From assembly GCA_023390175.1 (NCBI GenBank), contig JAEWDK010000020.1, forward strand, positions 62,001 to 126,000: DNA of 64,000 nt, given 5' to 3'. The notes beneath the pieces are model-generated. The model had not been told where the DNA came from. It saw nothing but the letters and a program-made list of their open reading frames with translations, and did no database searches. This DNA comes from Bacillota bacterium. Its GTDB lineage: Bacteria; Bacillota; Clostridia; Oscillospirales; Acutalibacteraceae. Made by a program: the position numbers and the translations under genes. Of the stretch, positions 8,363 to 16,219 are shown one piece after another; position 1 is the first letter of the stretch, and each line of letters starts with the position of its first letter.

Positions 8363-9499
8363 TTATGCAAGTGCCTGTTTAAAATCATCGATAATATTGT
8401 CAATAAATTCAAGCCCCACCGAAAGACGGAGCAGCCGCTCGTTAATTCCCTTTGCCTCGCGCTCTTCCTTGGGAACATCCGCGTGCGTCTGCATCATCGG
8501 GTAGGTAATCAGGGTTTCAACCCCTCCAAGGCTTTCCGCGTAAAGAACAAGCTTCACATTTTCCAAAAACCGCTTTGCGGTTTCTTCCTCATCCACTTCA
8601 AATGATATCATCGCGCCGAAACCGGTGGTCTGCTTCAAAGTGACCTCATAATCAGGATGCGCGGGCAAGCCGACGTAATACACCTTTTTCACCTTTGGGT
8701 GGCCGCACAGCCAGTTTGCCAGCTTTATCGCGTTTTCCTGCTGCTTTTCCATGCGGATTGGCAAGGTTTTAATTCCCCGAATAAGCAGCCAGCTGTCAAA
8801 CGGAGAAAGGCACGCCCCGGTTGTTTTATAAATAAAGCGCAGTTTTTCCGAAAGCTCCGGCGTGGCGGTCACTGCAAAACCAGCCAGAGTATCGTTATGG
8901 CCGCAAAGATATTTTGTGCCGCTGTGTATCACAATATCGGCGCCGAGCAGAATCGGGTTTTGAAAATACGGGGTCAAAAAAGTATTGTCGACAATCGTTA
9001 ACAAGTGGTGTGATTTTGCAATGGCGGATACGGCCGCAATGTCCGTTACACGCATCATGGGGTTGGTTGGCGTTTCAATAAAAATCGCCCGTGTTTCCGG
9101 TTTTATATATTGTTCAATGATTGATAAATCAGAAGTGTTTACATAGTCAAAATTCAGCCCGTTTTTTTCGGAAACAGAACGGAACAGGCGGATGGAACCG
9201 CCGTATAAATCATCGGAAGCGATGATGTGGTCGCCAACCTGAAATAATTCCATCATAGCGGTGATTGCCGCCATTCCTGTTGAAAAGGCCATGGCGTCGT
9301 CCCCATGCTCCAATTTTGCAATTGTTTTTTCCAAGTGTTCACGGGTTGGATTTTGCAGTCGTGAATAGTCATACCCCGTGCTTTGGCCAACTGCCGGGTG
9401 TGCAAATGTTGCGGTTTGATAAATTGGCATTGTAACGGAGCCTGTACAGTCCGTTGGGGCGTCGTCACCGCCATGAATACAATAAGTGCTGATGTCCAT
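8363..9499 (-). CDS. Cys/Met-metabolism PLP enzyme (cystathionine gamma-synthase/lyase type)
   Basis: A 378-aa trans-sulfuration enzyme. Typical motifs are YSRLQNPTREHLEKTIAKLEHG near residue 50, the PLP-binding SGTKYLCGHNDTLAG, and the C-terminal LGGVETLITYPMMQTHA and LLRLSVGLE. Sequence alone does not separate gamma-synthase from gamma-lyase or acyl-homoserine sulfhydrylase. Pairing with a PatB-type lyase and an apparent Met T-box favours a biosynthetic role. ATG 9499 has GGAGG at proper spacing; the frame extends to 9514 without a better site. Confidence 0.88.
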   Translation of the reverse strand: MDISTYCIHGGDDAPTDCTGSVTMPIYQTATFAHPAVGQSTGYDYSRLQNPTREHLEKTIAKLEHGDDAMAFSTGMAAITAMMELFQVGDHIIASDDLYGGSIRLFRSVSEKNGLNFDYVNTSDLSIIEQYIKPETRAIFIETPTNPMMRVTDIAAVSAIAKSHHLLTIVDNTFLTPYFQNPILLGADIVIHSGTKYLCGHNDTLAGFAVTATPELSEKLRFIYKTTGACLSPFDSWLLIRGIKTLPIRMEKQQENAIKLANWLCGHPKVKKVYYVGLPAHPDYEVTLKQTTGFGAMISFEVDEEETAKRFLENVKLVLYAESLGGVETLITYPMMQTHADVPKEEREAKGINERLLRLSVGLEFIDNIIDDFKQALA

Positions 9500-9529
9500 T
9501 TTGATTTCCTCCAAATTTGTAATAATATA

Positions 9530-9772
9530 AAAAAATCCCGTCTCCTTAAAAAATTAAGAAGACGAGAATGATCCCGTGTTACCACTTCAATTCACCTTCG
9601 CTTCACAGCGAAGGCCTCAAAGTACGCCGACATAAATGATATCGGTTATACTCGCTTGCTATAACGGGCAATCCCGTCGCAGCCTAAGTGTTTGACACCT
9701 CGGTGCGCCGCTCCGGAGCCATTTTCAGCTAACCTTTATCTGTCCCTTTCCACCAGCCAAGGACTCTCTGTA
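9530..9772 (-). promoter_or_regulatory. T-box riboswitch, apparent Met specifier
   Basis: The minus-strand leader contains the T-box variant GAAGTGGTAACACGGG (9588-9573). A terminator follows: TCTCGTCTTCTTAA pairing with TTAAGGAGACGGGA, then T7 (9567-9531). Stem I starts near AGAGAGTCC (9770). On its 3' side GCTGAAA-ATG-GCTCCGGAGC puts ATG (9722-9720) where the specifier codon normally sits. Uncharged tRNA-Met would stabilise the antiterminator and allow synthesis of the trans-sulfuration pair. Confidence 0.88.
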
Positions 9773-9853
9773 AGATAAACATGTGATTTGAAATTCACAT
9801 TCTGAAAGCTTACTTTCTCTTTCATTGCGTTTTTATGATTCAGATTATTTTAG

Positions 9854-9882
9854 AGTATAACAGGAACGCCGGTTATTGTCAA
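9854..9882 (-). promoter_or_regulatory. Consensus promoter for the T-box operon
   Basis: Minus strand TTGACA (9882-9877), 17-bp spacer, TATACT (9859-9854). It lies ~80 bp upstream of T-box stem I. Confidence 0.8.
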
Positions 9883-10075
9883 GATGTATAAATATATGTT
9901 TAATACTATTCAATTCCGCTTCCGTAACAAAAAAAGTTATAAATTGAGGATTTGGCGGCAATTCCTTTCCCTCTTTATGAGTATTTCAGTATTGACTTTT
10001 GCCAAAAAGCGGAATAAGGTAATTTTGTAAATCAACAATTCAATTTAAGGAATATAAGGATTAAAGGGAATAACC

Positions 10076-10987
10076 ATGACTTTACAACAATTAAAATACG
10101 TAATTGAAATAGTAAAATGCAGCTCGATTAACGAAGCAGCCAAACACCTGTTTATTACGCAGCCAAGCCTGTCGGCTTCCATGAAAGAATTGGAAGCTGA
10201 ACTTGGGATTGAACTGTTTTTGCGTACCAATAAAGGAATTACGCTGTCAACAGACGGTGCGGAATTTTTAGGCTACGCGCGGCAGGTTGTTGAACAGGCG
10301 GAGCTGCTGGAGCTTCGTTATTTTAACACGAAACCGTCTCCGCAGCATTTTTCGGTTTCCACACAGCATTATGCGTTTGCGGTCAACGCCTTTGTCAGCC
10401 TGATTAAAGAGCATGGTTTGGAAGAATACGAGTTTACTTTACGAGAAACCAGAACCTATGAAATTATTGAGGATGTGAAAAACCTGAAAAGTGAAATTGG
10501 GATTCTTTATTTGAATCCGTTCAATTTCAAAGTAATGAACAAGCTGTTCAAGGAAAACGATCTCGTATTCAAGCCCCTGTTTGAAGCAAAACCGCATATC
10601 TTTATCAGTACAAAAAATCCGCTGGCGAAAAAGGAATTTGTAACTTTGGAGGATTTGGAAGAGTACCCCTGTTTATCCTTTGAACAGGGAGAATATAATT
10701 CTTTCCACTTTTCGGAAGAAATTCTCAGCACGGTTTCGCACAGAAAAAGTATTCATGTCAGCGACCGGGCAACTCTATTTAATCTGTTAATCGGATTGAA
10801 CGGCTATACAATTTCCACCGGCATCCTTAGTTCGGACTTAAATGGCACGGATATTATAGCCGTTCCGCTTCAAGTGGATGAAACGATTTCAGTTGGATGG
10901 ATCTCCCATAAAAATGTGAGCCTGAGCAAGCTGGCTGCTATTTATGTTGAAGCGCTGGAGAAGATTGCAGGAGAAGTCTTTCTTTAA
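10076..10987 (+). CDS. LysR-family regulator, CmbR/MtaR-like
   Basis: A 303-aa LysR-type transcription factor. The N-terminal winged helix reads LQQLKYVIEIVKCSSINEAAKHLFITQPSLSASMKELEAELGIELFLR. An effector-binding domain follows (IGILYLNPFN and later segments). It resembles regulators of Cys/Met genes in Firmicutes (CmbR, MtaR, YtlI type). Support comes from the next gene, a MetE-like enzyme preceded by two TATAG-CTATA boxes that match the known MtaR/MetR-type site. It probably senses a sulfur metabolite such as O-acetylserine or homocysteine and activates the gene downstream; the effector is not known. Confidence 0.85.
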   Translation: MTLQQLKYVIEIVKCSSINEAAKHLFITQPSLSASMKELEAELGIELFLRTNKGITLSTDGAEFLGYARQVVEQAELLELRYFNTKPSPQHFSVSTQHYAFAVNAFVSLIKEHGLEEYEFTLRETRTYEIIEDVKNLKSEIGILYLNPFNFKVMNKLFKENDLVFKPLFEAKPHIFISTKNPLAKKEFVTLEDLEEYPCLSFEQGEYNSFHFSEEILSTVSHRKSIHVSDRATLFNLLIGLNGYTISTGILSSDLNGTDIIAVPLQVDETISVGWISHKNVSLSKLAAIYVEALEKIAGEVFL

Positions 10988-10989
10988 TA

Positions 10990-11037
10990 TATAGGATAAA
11001 ACTATATCTAAATATAAAATATAGAAGTTACCCTATA
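10990..11037 (+). promoter_or_regulatory. Two MET-box-like LysR operators
   Basis: TATAGGATAAAACTATA (10990-11006) is 17 bp with the same arms and length as the streptococcal MtaR/MetR site (TATAG-N7-CTATA). A second copy, TATAGAAGTTACCCTATA (11020-11037), has an 18-bp span. It overlaps the expected -35 position of a -10 box TATGAT (11053-11058). The layout fits activator-dependent transcription of the MetE-like gene. Confidence 0.7.
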
Positions 11038-11092
11038 GTATTCTTCCTGTGTTATGATAAATCCACATTAAAGCACAGGAGGAATCATAAAG

Positions 11093-12232
11093 ATGAATAC
11101 GATATTTCAAAATGCAGTACAAAGGACGACGGTTCCGTTTCGATACGACATTGTTGGGAGCTTCCTTCGCCCTCGGGCTATTAAAGACGCGCGTTCTAAA
11201 TTTGCCGGCGGACAAATTTCAGAAAACGAATTGAAGAAAGTTGAAGATGAGGAAATCATTAAGCTTGTTGACAAGCAAAAACAGGTTGGTTTGAAGGCGG
11301 TAACGGACGGCGAGTTCCGCAGAAGCTGGTGGCACCTTGACTTTATGTGGGGATTGGACGGCGTTGAGAAAGCCGCGCTTGAAACGGGATATCAATTTAA
11401 CGGCGAAGTGACCAGAGCTGAAACAGCGCGGCTTTGCGGAAAGATTCAGTTCGGCAGCCATCCCTTTTTAGAGCATTTCAAATTTTTAAAACGGATTGCC
11501 GGTGATGAAGTAATTGCACGCCAAACAATTCCGGCACCGGCGCAGTTTTTGGCAGAGCTTCAGCGTGCGGAAAACATTCCGTCAACCCGGCAATTTTACA
11601 GCAGCACTCAATCGCTGGCTGCGGATATTGCACAAGCATACCGTGACGCAATTCAGGCCTTTTACAGCTTGGGGTGCCGCAATTTGCAGTTTGATGACTG
11701 CACATGGGGTATGTTCTGCGACAGAAACTACTGGGAGTCAAGGGTGAATTCGGATATTAACGTGAACGATACCGCAGCTTTGTATCTTGCCTTGAATAAC
11801 GCGGCACTGGAAGGCCACCCTTCCGATATGGTAATTACCACTCACGTTTGTCGCGGCAACTATCATTCCACATGGGCATCCTCGGGCGGATACGAGCCAA
11901 TCGCCGAAGTGCTTTTCGGTCAGGAAAATGTTGCGGGTTACTACCTTGAATTTGACACCGACCGTGCCGGTGACTTTTCGCCGCTGCGATTTGTGAACCA
12001 CGATAAACAAGTTGTTCTTGGCTTGGTTTCATCCAAATTGGGGGAACTGGAAAACAAAGAGCTGATTGTCAGCCGCATTCGGGAGACTGCAAAATATCTT
12101 CCCATCAACCAACTTTGCCTTAGCCCTCAGTGCGGGTTCGCTTCCACAGAAGAAGGAAATATTTTGACCGAAGAACAGCAATGGAATAAAATTCGCTTTA
12201 TTAAAGAAATCGCAGATGAAATTTGGAAATAG
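11093..12232 (+). CDS. MetE C-terminal-like methyltransferase (YxjG/YxjH type)
   Basis: A 379-aa protein matching the catalytic half of cobalamin-independent methionine synthase and its stand-alone homologues. It opens with RYDIVGSFLRPRAIKDAR. Zinc-ligand motifs include THVCRGN (His and Cys) and the C-terminal LSPQCGFAS. The family transfers methyl groups to homocysteine; short forms such as YxjG lack the N-terminal half and may use other methyl donors. AGGAGGAA precedes the ATG. Regulation by the adjacent LysR protein through the two upstream boxes is likely. A terminator follows at 12348-12389. Confidence 0.88.
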   Translation: MNTIFQNAVQRTTVPFRYDIVGSFLRPRAIKDARSKFAGGQISENELKKVEDEEIIKLVDKQKQVGLKAVTDGEFRRSWWHLDFMWGLDGVEKAALETGYQFNGEVTRAETARLCGKIQFGSHPFLEHFKFLKRIAGDEVIARQTIPAPAQFLAELQRAENIPSTRQFYSSTQSLAADIAQAYRDAIQAFYSLGCRNLQFDDCTWGMFCDRNYWESRVNSDINVNDTAALYLALNNAALEGHPSDMVITTHVCRGNYHSTWASSGGYEPIAEVLFGQENVAGYYLEFDTDRAGDFSPLRFVNHDKQVVLGLVSSKLGELENKELIVSRIRETAKYLPINQLCLSPQCGFASTEEGNILTEEQQWNKIRFIKEIADEIWK

Positions 12233-12347
12233 CCTGCCCGCAGTCAGGGTACCTTTTATCAAGTCCTGCTGAAACAGTTAGTGCAGCCTTAGGTTTGTTT
12301 GTCAGAGGAAAGATTTGCGGAACAAATTTTTATAAAAATTATTTACC

Positions 12348-12389
12348 AAAAATCCTTCGCCGGCCCTTTGCGGCTGACGAGGGATTTTT
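12348..12389 (+). terminator. Terminator of the MetE-like gene
   Basis: AAAAATCCT pairs with AGGGATTTTT around a GC-rich inner hairpin, ending in a T-run. Confidence 0.75.
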
Positions 12390-12460
12390 GCTTTTCTCAC
12401 CGAATCTTTCGTATTTCAACGCAGAAATGGAAATAGTAATCTTAAGAAAGGAGGGTTTGT

Positions 12461-12676
12461 ATGAAAAAGAAATTAATAATAGCATTGACTTTATTTACGA
12501 TAATTATTTTTTCATTTGTAGGGTGCCGTAAATTAGGTTCCACTTCCAGTGCGGGCGATTTAAACAGCACCATTTCCGGCGCCGTGTCTAAAGTAGAATC
12601 CGAAGGAAAATCGCTTGGCAGCGCGGTATCCGGCGCAGTTTCAGGCGTCGTTTCAGCCGTAACATCCAGCAAATAA
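12461..12676 (+). CDS. Small lipoprotein (71 aa)
   Basis: A lysine start, hydrophobic helix and lipobox FVGC (Cys ~22) mark it as an exported lipoprotein. The mature part is ~50 residues, rich in Ser, Gly, Val and Ala, with repeats of the type SGAVS, SAVSGAVSGVV. It resembles an amphipathic, YtxH- or entericidin-like small protein, but I do not recognise a family. AAAGGAGGG lies at ideal spacing before the ATG, and a terminator follows the stop, so it is a single-gene unit. Confidence 0.75.
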   Translation: MKKKLIIALTLFTIIIFSFVGCRKLGSTSSAGDLNSTISGAVSKVESEGKSLGSAVSGAVSGVVSAVTSSK

Positions 12677-12688
12677 TTTTTTAAAGTC

Positions 12689-12725
12689 AAAAGTCCTCCC
12701 AACCAAACAGCTGAGAGGACTTTTC
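12689..12725 (+). terminator. Terminator of the small lipoprotein gene
   Basis: AAAAGTCCTC pairs with GAGAGGACTTTT. It could also act on the minus-strand MBL gene, whose stop is at 12771. Confidence 0.75.
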
Positions 12726-12770
12726 TGCGTTATATCAGTTTTTTATAAATAAGGTTTCCTGTTTCCCGCT

Positions 12771-13973
12771 TCAGAAATCTATCGTATCCACTGCAACAAC
12801 CGGAATTTTGGGGTATTCATTTGCCAGCCACTTTGCATTTTGGTCTGCAAGCGGCATCAGTTTTGCGGGGTTTACCGCCTTCACCAAAGCCTTCAGCGCT
12901 ACCGCATCGGCATGCCCGCTGTTGTGCAGTGAAACCGCTTCCAGTCCTTTGCCCGCTGCAAAGGCTAAGAATTCTTGTGCTGCAGCACTGTCCCGGCTTT
13001 CCTCCGGCAAGGAATTGATAATAATCCCATCCCGAAAGCTCATGCATTGCGATAATGTCTTTATATATTTTTTCATAGATGTTCGGATACATATCACGAA
13101 CTTCTGCGTGCTGATTTCAGCCTTACTCAGGCGCGGCTGTTCCGTAAACATTTTATAGCGGAAGTGCTCTTCTTTATAACCGGTGGTAAGATATGCCCTG
13201 ACACCGACCCAGCCGGCCGGGTTTGGCATTGCCCTGCCCGCTGCGCCGGCAAGCTGTGCCATGTATAAATCTTCCAAAAAAACGCGTTTATTGCGCTTTG
13301 CTGCATGGAACATGGTAGCGGCACGGTCAAAATCCGTTGCGGACTGCAGCAGGAAAACAGGCCCCTTTTTGCTGCCGATCAATTCTGCAGCCTGCTCCTC
13401 CAGGTCACGCTCTGTTACGAGGTTTACATCTTCTTTTGCAATCACACCGTGCTCGCAAAGCAGTACGTCCACCCTTGCCGGCAAATTCAGCAGCATTTCT
13501 TCAAAGCTTTTTCGCCCGTTTGCCCGAAAATCCCCTGTGTACAGTACGCTTTTCCCCGCGCCCTCAATCAGCAGCAGATAGCCGTCAAATACGGCGTCGT
13601 CCACCAAATACGGAGTAACCTTGATGTCGCCTACTGCAATAGGTTCACCGCTTGCGTAATAGCCCGCAAACTCAAACGGTTTTTTCGCCTTGTATATTTC
13701 CGCTGCAGCAGCAATTCTGCCCACCAGCTGCCCAGTGTACACCGGAACATTTTCCAGCAGGCCGCGCGCCATTGTAACATAGTCCGTGCTGTAGTGGGAA
13801 AGAAATACTGCGTTGATACCGGAAAAACCATATTGCGCCTGTAAATCGGGGAGTTTGAGAACTTCATTTTCTTCCAGGTTTACCCCGCCGTCCAAAAGAA
13901 TTTTTGTCCGCAATGTGGAAATTTCTATTATTTCGTTTTTCCGGTCGGCTGATCTGTGTATTTTTATATTCAT
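12771..13973 (-). CDS. Metallo-beta-lactamase-fold hydrolase with RNA-processing-type domain
   Basis: A ~400-aa protein with the RNase J/CPSF-like layout. An N-terminal MBL half contains FLSHYSTDYV where active enzymes have HxHxDH, and LYTGDFRANG. A beta-CASP-like insert follows, then the C-terminal SLHNSGHADAVALKALVKAVNP motif. The second His (replaced by Ser) and last His (replaced by Tyr) of the metal motif are missing, so catalysis may be lost or altered. I chose ATG 13973 because AAAAGGA lies 6 nt upstream; the longer TTG start lacks a site. Confidence 0.75.
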   Translation of the reverse strand: MNIKIHRSADRKNEIIEISTLRTKILLDGGVNLEENEVLKLPDLQAQYGFSGINAVFLSHYSTDYVTMARGLLENVPVYTGQLVGRIAAAAEIYKAKKPFEFAGYYASGEPIAVGDIKVTPYLVDDAVFDGYLLLIEGAGKSVLYTGDFRANGRKSFEEMLLNLPARVDVLLCEHGVIAKEDVNLVTERDLEEQAAELIGSKKGPVFLLQSATDFDRAATMFHAAKRNKRVFLEDLYMAQLAGAAGRAMPNPAGWVGVRAYLTTGYKEEHFRYKMFTEQPRLSKAEISTQKFVICIRTSMKKYIKTLSQCMSFRDGIIINSLPEESRDSAAAQEFLAFAAGKGLEAVSLHNSGHADAVALKALVKAVNPAKLMPLADQNAKWLANEYPKIPVVAVDTIDF

Positions 13974-14003
13974 TTGTGTTCCTTTTCTTTTCCGCAAGTA
14001 TTT

Positions 14004-14525
14004 TTAATTATTTTTTGTATTCTCGATTGAATCAAGACGCGCAATAATCTGCTGCTGATTGGTAATTAATTCATCCAGCTTAATATGTAAATCTTCGATA
14101 ATAATCTCTGATTTCAAATTCACCTTATAATCATTTTCAGCGCGAAGCCTGTCCTTTTTTTCCTGCCTGTTCTGGCTCATCATAATAACAGGGGCCTGCA
14201 ATGCCGCAACGCATGAAAGCACCAAGTTTAAAAGGATAAAAGGCGCGGGATCATATGGCTTTATTAAAATAACAGTGTTCAAGACCATCCATGAAATCAA
14301 AACCAGACAAAAAGAAATAATAAAACCCCAGCTTCCGGCAACCTCTGCAATTTTATCTGAAAGCCTGTCCCCAAACGATAAAGTTTCTTTATGCCTGTGG
14401 TTGATATTTTCCGAAACTGTTTTTTCCAAAAGCAAATGAATGATTTCTTCATTTTCCTGCATCTCATTCATATCTTCTTCCAGAATATAGCTGACAATTT
14501 CAGCATTTGTAAGTTTATTTGCCAT
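14004..14525 (-). CDS. DUF1003 membrane protein
   Basis: A 173-aa protein with the DUF1003 core: FGDRLSDKIAEVAGSWGFIISF, then PYDPAPFILLNLVLSCVAALQAPVIMMSQNRQ, two membrane helices in all. A charged C-terminal coiled coil (EIIIEDLHIKLDELITNQQQIIARLDSIE) follows. The family is widespread and of unknown role. AAGGGGA precedes the ATG. It is 31 nt upstream of the MBL gene and probably co-transcribed with it. Confidence 0.85.
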   Translation of the reverse strand: MANKLTNAEIVSYILEEDMNEMQENEEIIHLLLEKTVSENINHRHKETLSFGDRLSDKIAEVAGSWGFIISFCLVLISWMVLNTVILIKPYDPAPFILLNLVLSCVAALQAPVIMMSQNRQEKKDRLRAENDYKVNLKSEIIIEDLHIKLDELITNQQQIIARLDSIENTKNN

Positions 14526-14721
14526 TAAAACATCCCCTTAAATTATTGCGGCCGGCTAAAAAACGATTTCCTGCCGCCTTTGTGTTTTCCGAATCAATCA
14601 TAATGCAAACCAAGCAATACACGCATACACATAATATGATATTCTATATTGGATTTCAAGGACTTTCCTAAGATTAAAACACAAAAACACACTAGGTTTA
14701 ACGGACAAACGAATCCGATTA

Positions 14722-14817
14722 TGATATAATAACCGCATAGCGGTTATTATATCGAACTTTACGTCCCTCCGGGTTCGTCGTTTGCACGGCGACCGCCGGA
14801 GATGGACAATTATATCA
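14722..14817 (+). repeat. Dispersed structured repeat, copy A (96 bp)
   Basis: Bounded by TGATATAAT and ATTATATCA. It matches copy B (20512-20608, opposite orientation) over its whole length. Shared blocks are TGATATAATAACCGCATA, GTCCCT, GGTT.G.CG, TTGCACG, ACCGCCG and the end ATTATATCA. In this copy the first 31 bp form a perfect palindrome (14723-14753, 13-bp arms), and a second hairpin follows at 14811-14843. No ORF inside. It looks like a small non-autonomous element (MITE-like) or a repeated RNA. Confidence 0.75.
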
Positions 14818-14887
14818 CAAAAGCTTCGCTTTTATTGATATAATAATTCTATACACATTATTCGGACAGAACGGAACAGGAAGGGAA

Positions 14888-16081
14888 ATGAAAATGGAAC
14901 TCAATAAAAGCAATATGAAAAAACTTGCGCTGCTCATTGCCTTTGGAATTGTATTTTACGTGGGACTGCAAAACCTGTACCGTTTTTCCGACCTTGCAAA
15001 TACGGTCGGAAGTATTTTCGAGCCGATTATATTGGGTCTTGCACTTGCTTTCATCCTGAACGTGTTGATGCGGCAGGTTGAAACGCGGCTTTTTTCTTTT
15101 TTCAACCGCCGATATACGAAGCTGTGGCCAAAGATGCGGCGTCCGCTGAGTATTTTACTGACGCTGATTATCATTATCGGCATTATTGCCCTGATTATGC
15201 TGATTGTTGTACCGGAACTTGTTCGCACAATTACCAATCTGACGAATAATATTCCGACCTTCTTCAACCAGCTGCAGAACGATCTTACCAATATCAGCAG
15301 GAAGCACCCCGATATTGGAGAATATTTCAAAAATATCAATATCGACTGGGCCAATATCAGCCAAATATTGGCGCAAAACGGACAGAAGTTGGCCGGCTCG
15401 CTGGTTGGGTCAACCGTCGCGATGACAACAAATGTGTTCCACGGAGCAATTACCTTTGTTTTGAGCTTTGTAATTGCAATTAATATTTTAGCACAGAAGG
15501 AGAAGCTGCAAAGTCAGGTGAAGCGCGTTCTGTATGCGTACCTGCCCCCAAAACCGACAGCCACATTCATTCGGCTGTGCAGCATTACAAACAGCGCTTT
15601 TTCGAATTTTATCGCCGGCCAATGCACGGAAGCCTGTATTCTTGGCACACTCTGCTTTATTGGCATGAATATTTTTCGCTTCCCGTATGCGCTGCTCGTG
15701 TCCGTACTTGTAGTGTTCATGGCGCTCATCCCGATTTTGGGCTCATTTTTAAGCACTGTAATCGGCGCGCTGCTGATTTTAATTGTCAGCCCGATTCAGG
15801 CAGTTTGGTATGTCATATTTTTTGTTGTACTCCAACAGCTGGAAGGGAATCTTATCTTCCCGCGTGTTGTCGGCTCAAAAGTAGGGCTGCCGGCGCTTTG
15901 GGTTCTTGCGGCCGTCACCATTGGCGGCAATGCATTCGGCGTAGTCGGCATGCTCGTCAATATTCCGATTTGTTCCGTTTTATATATGCTTCTGCGTGAA
16001 AATGTAAACAAGAGGCTTGCAAAAGCAAAGCTTAAGACTAAACCTGCACAGGAAGCTGAAAAGCCGGAAAGTGAACAATAA
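14888..16081 (+). CDS. AI-2E family transporter
   Basis: A 397-aa membrane protein of the PerM/AI-2E family with about seven or eight helices. Landmarks are the first pair (LALLIAFGIVFYVGLQNLYR and EPIILGLALAFILNVLM), a long extracytoplasmic helical region (LTNLTNNIPTFFNQLQNDL), and the C-terminal core VSVLVVFMALIPILGSFLSTVIGALLILI plus LEGNLIFPRVVGSKVGLPALWVL. Functions in the family range from AI-2 export to ion/proton antiport; substrate unknown. A terminator follows directly, so it is monocistronic. Confidence 0.9.
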   Translation: MKMELNKSNMKKLALLIAFGIVFYVGLQNLYRFSDLANTVGSIFEPIILGLALAFILNVLMRQVETRLFSFFNRRYTKLWPKMRRPLSILLTLIIIIGIIALIMLIVVPELVRTITNLTNNIPTFFNQLQNDLTNISRKHPDIGEYFKNINIDWANISQILAQNGQKLAGSLVGSTVAMTTNVFHGAITFVLSFVIAINILAQKEKLQSQVKRVLYAYLPPKPTATFIRLCSITNSAFSNFIAGQCTEACILGTLCFIGMNIFRFPYALLVSVLVVFMALIPILGSFLSTVIGALLILIVSPIQAVWYVIFFVVLQQLEGNLIFPRVVGSKVGLPALWVLAAVTIGGNAFGVVGMLVNIPICSVLYMLLRENVNKRLAKAKLKTKPAQEAEKPESEQ

Positions 16082-16126
16082 CCCGGCTCCACAGACGAGT
16101 CCCACGCAAGCTTCCGGGTTTTTTTA
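16081..16126 (+). terminator. Terminator of the AI-2E gene
   Basis: ACCCGG (16081-16086) pairs with CCGGGT (16114-16119), followed by T8. Confidence 0.75.
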
Positions 16127-16219
16127 AGGTTAAATCGTATTGTTCATTACAAAATATGATATTATATTTTACCGAATTATTTCAGCGCAATGTTACGATG
16201 TGCAGAGAGGAGCAATTAT

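Noticed and set aside
9253..9585. 110-codon minus-strand ORF starting in the T-box region
   Set aside because: It overlaps the T-box terminator and the MetB-like gene in another frame; the leader explains the sequence better.
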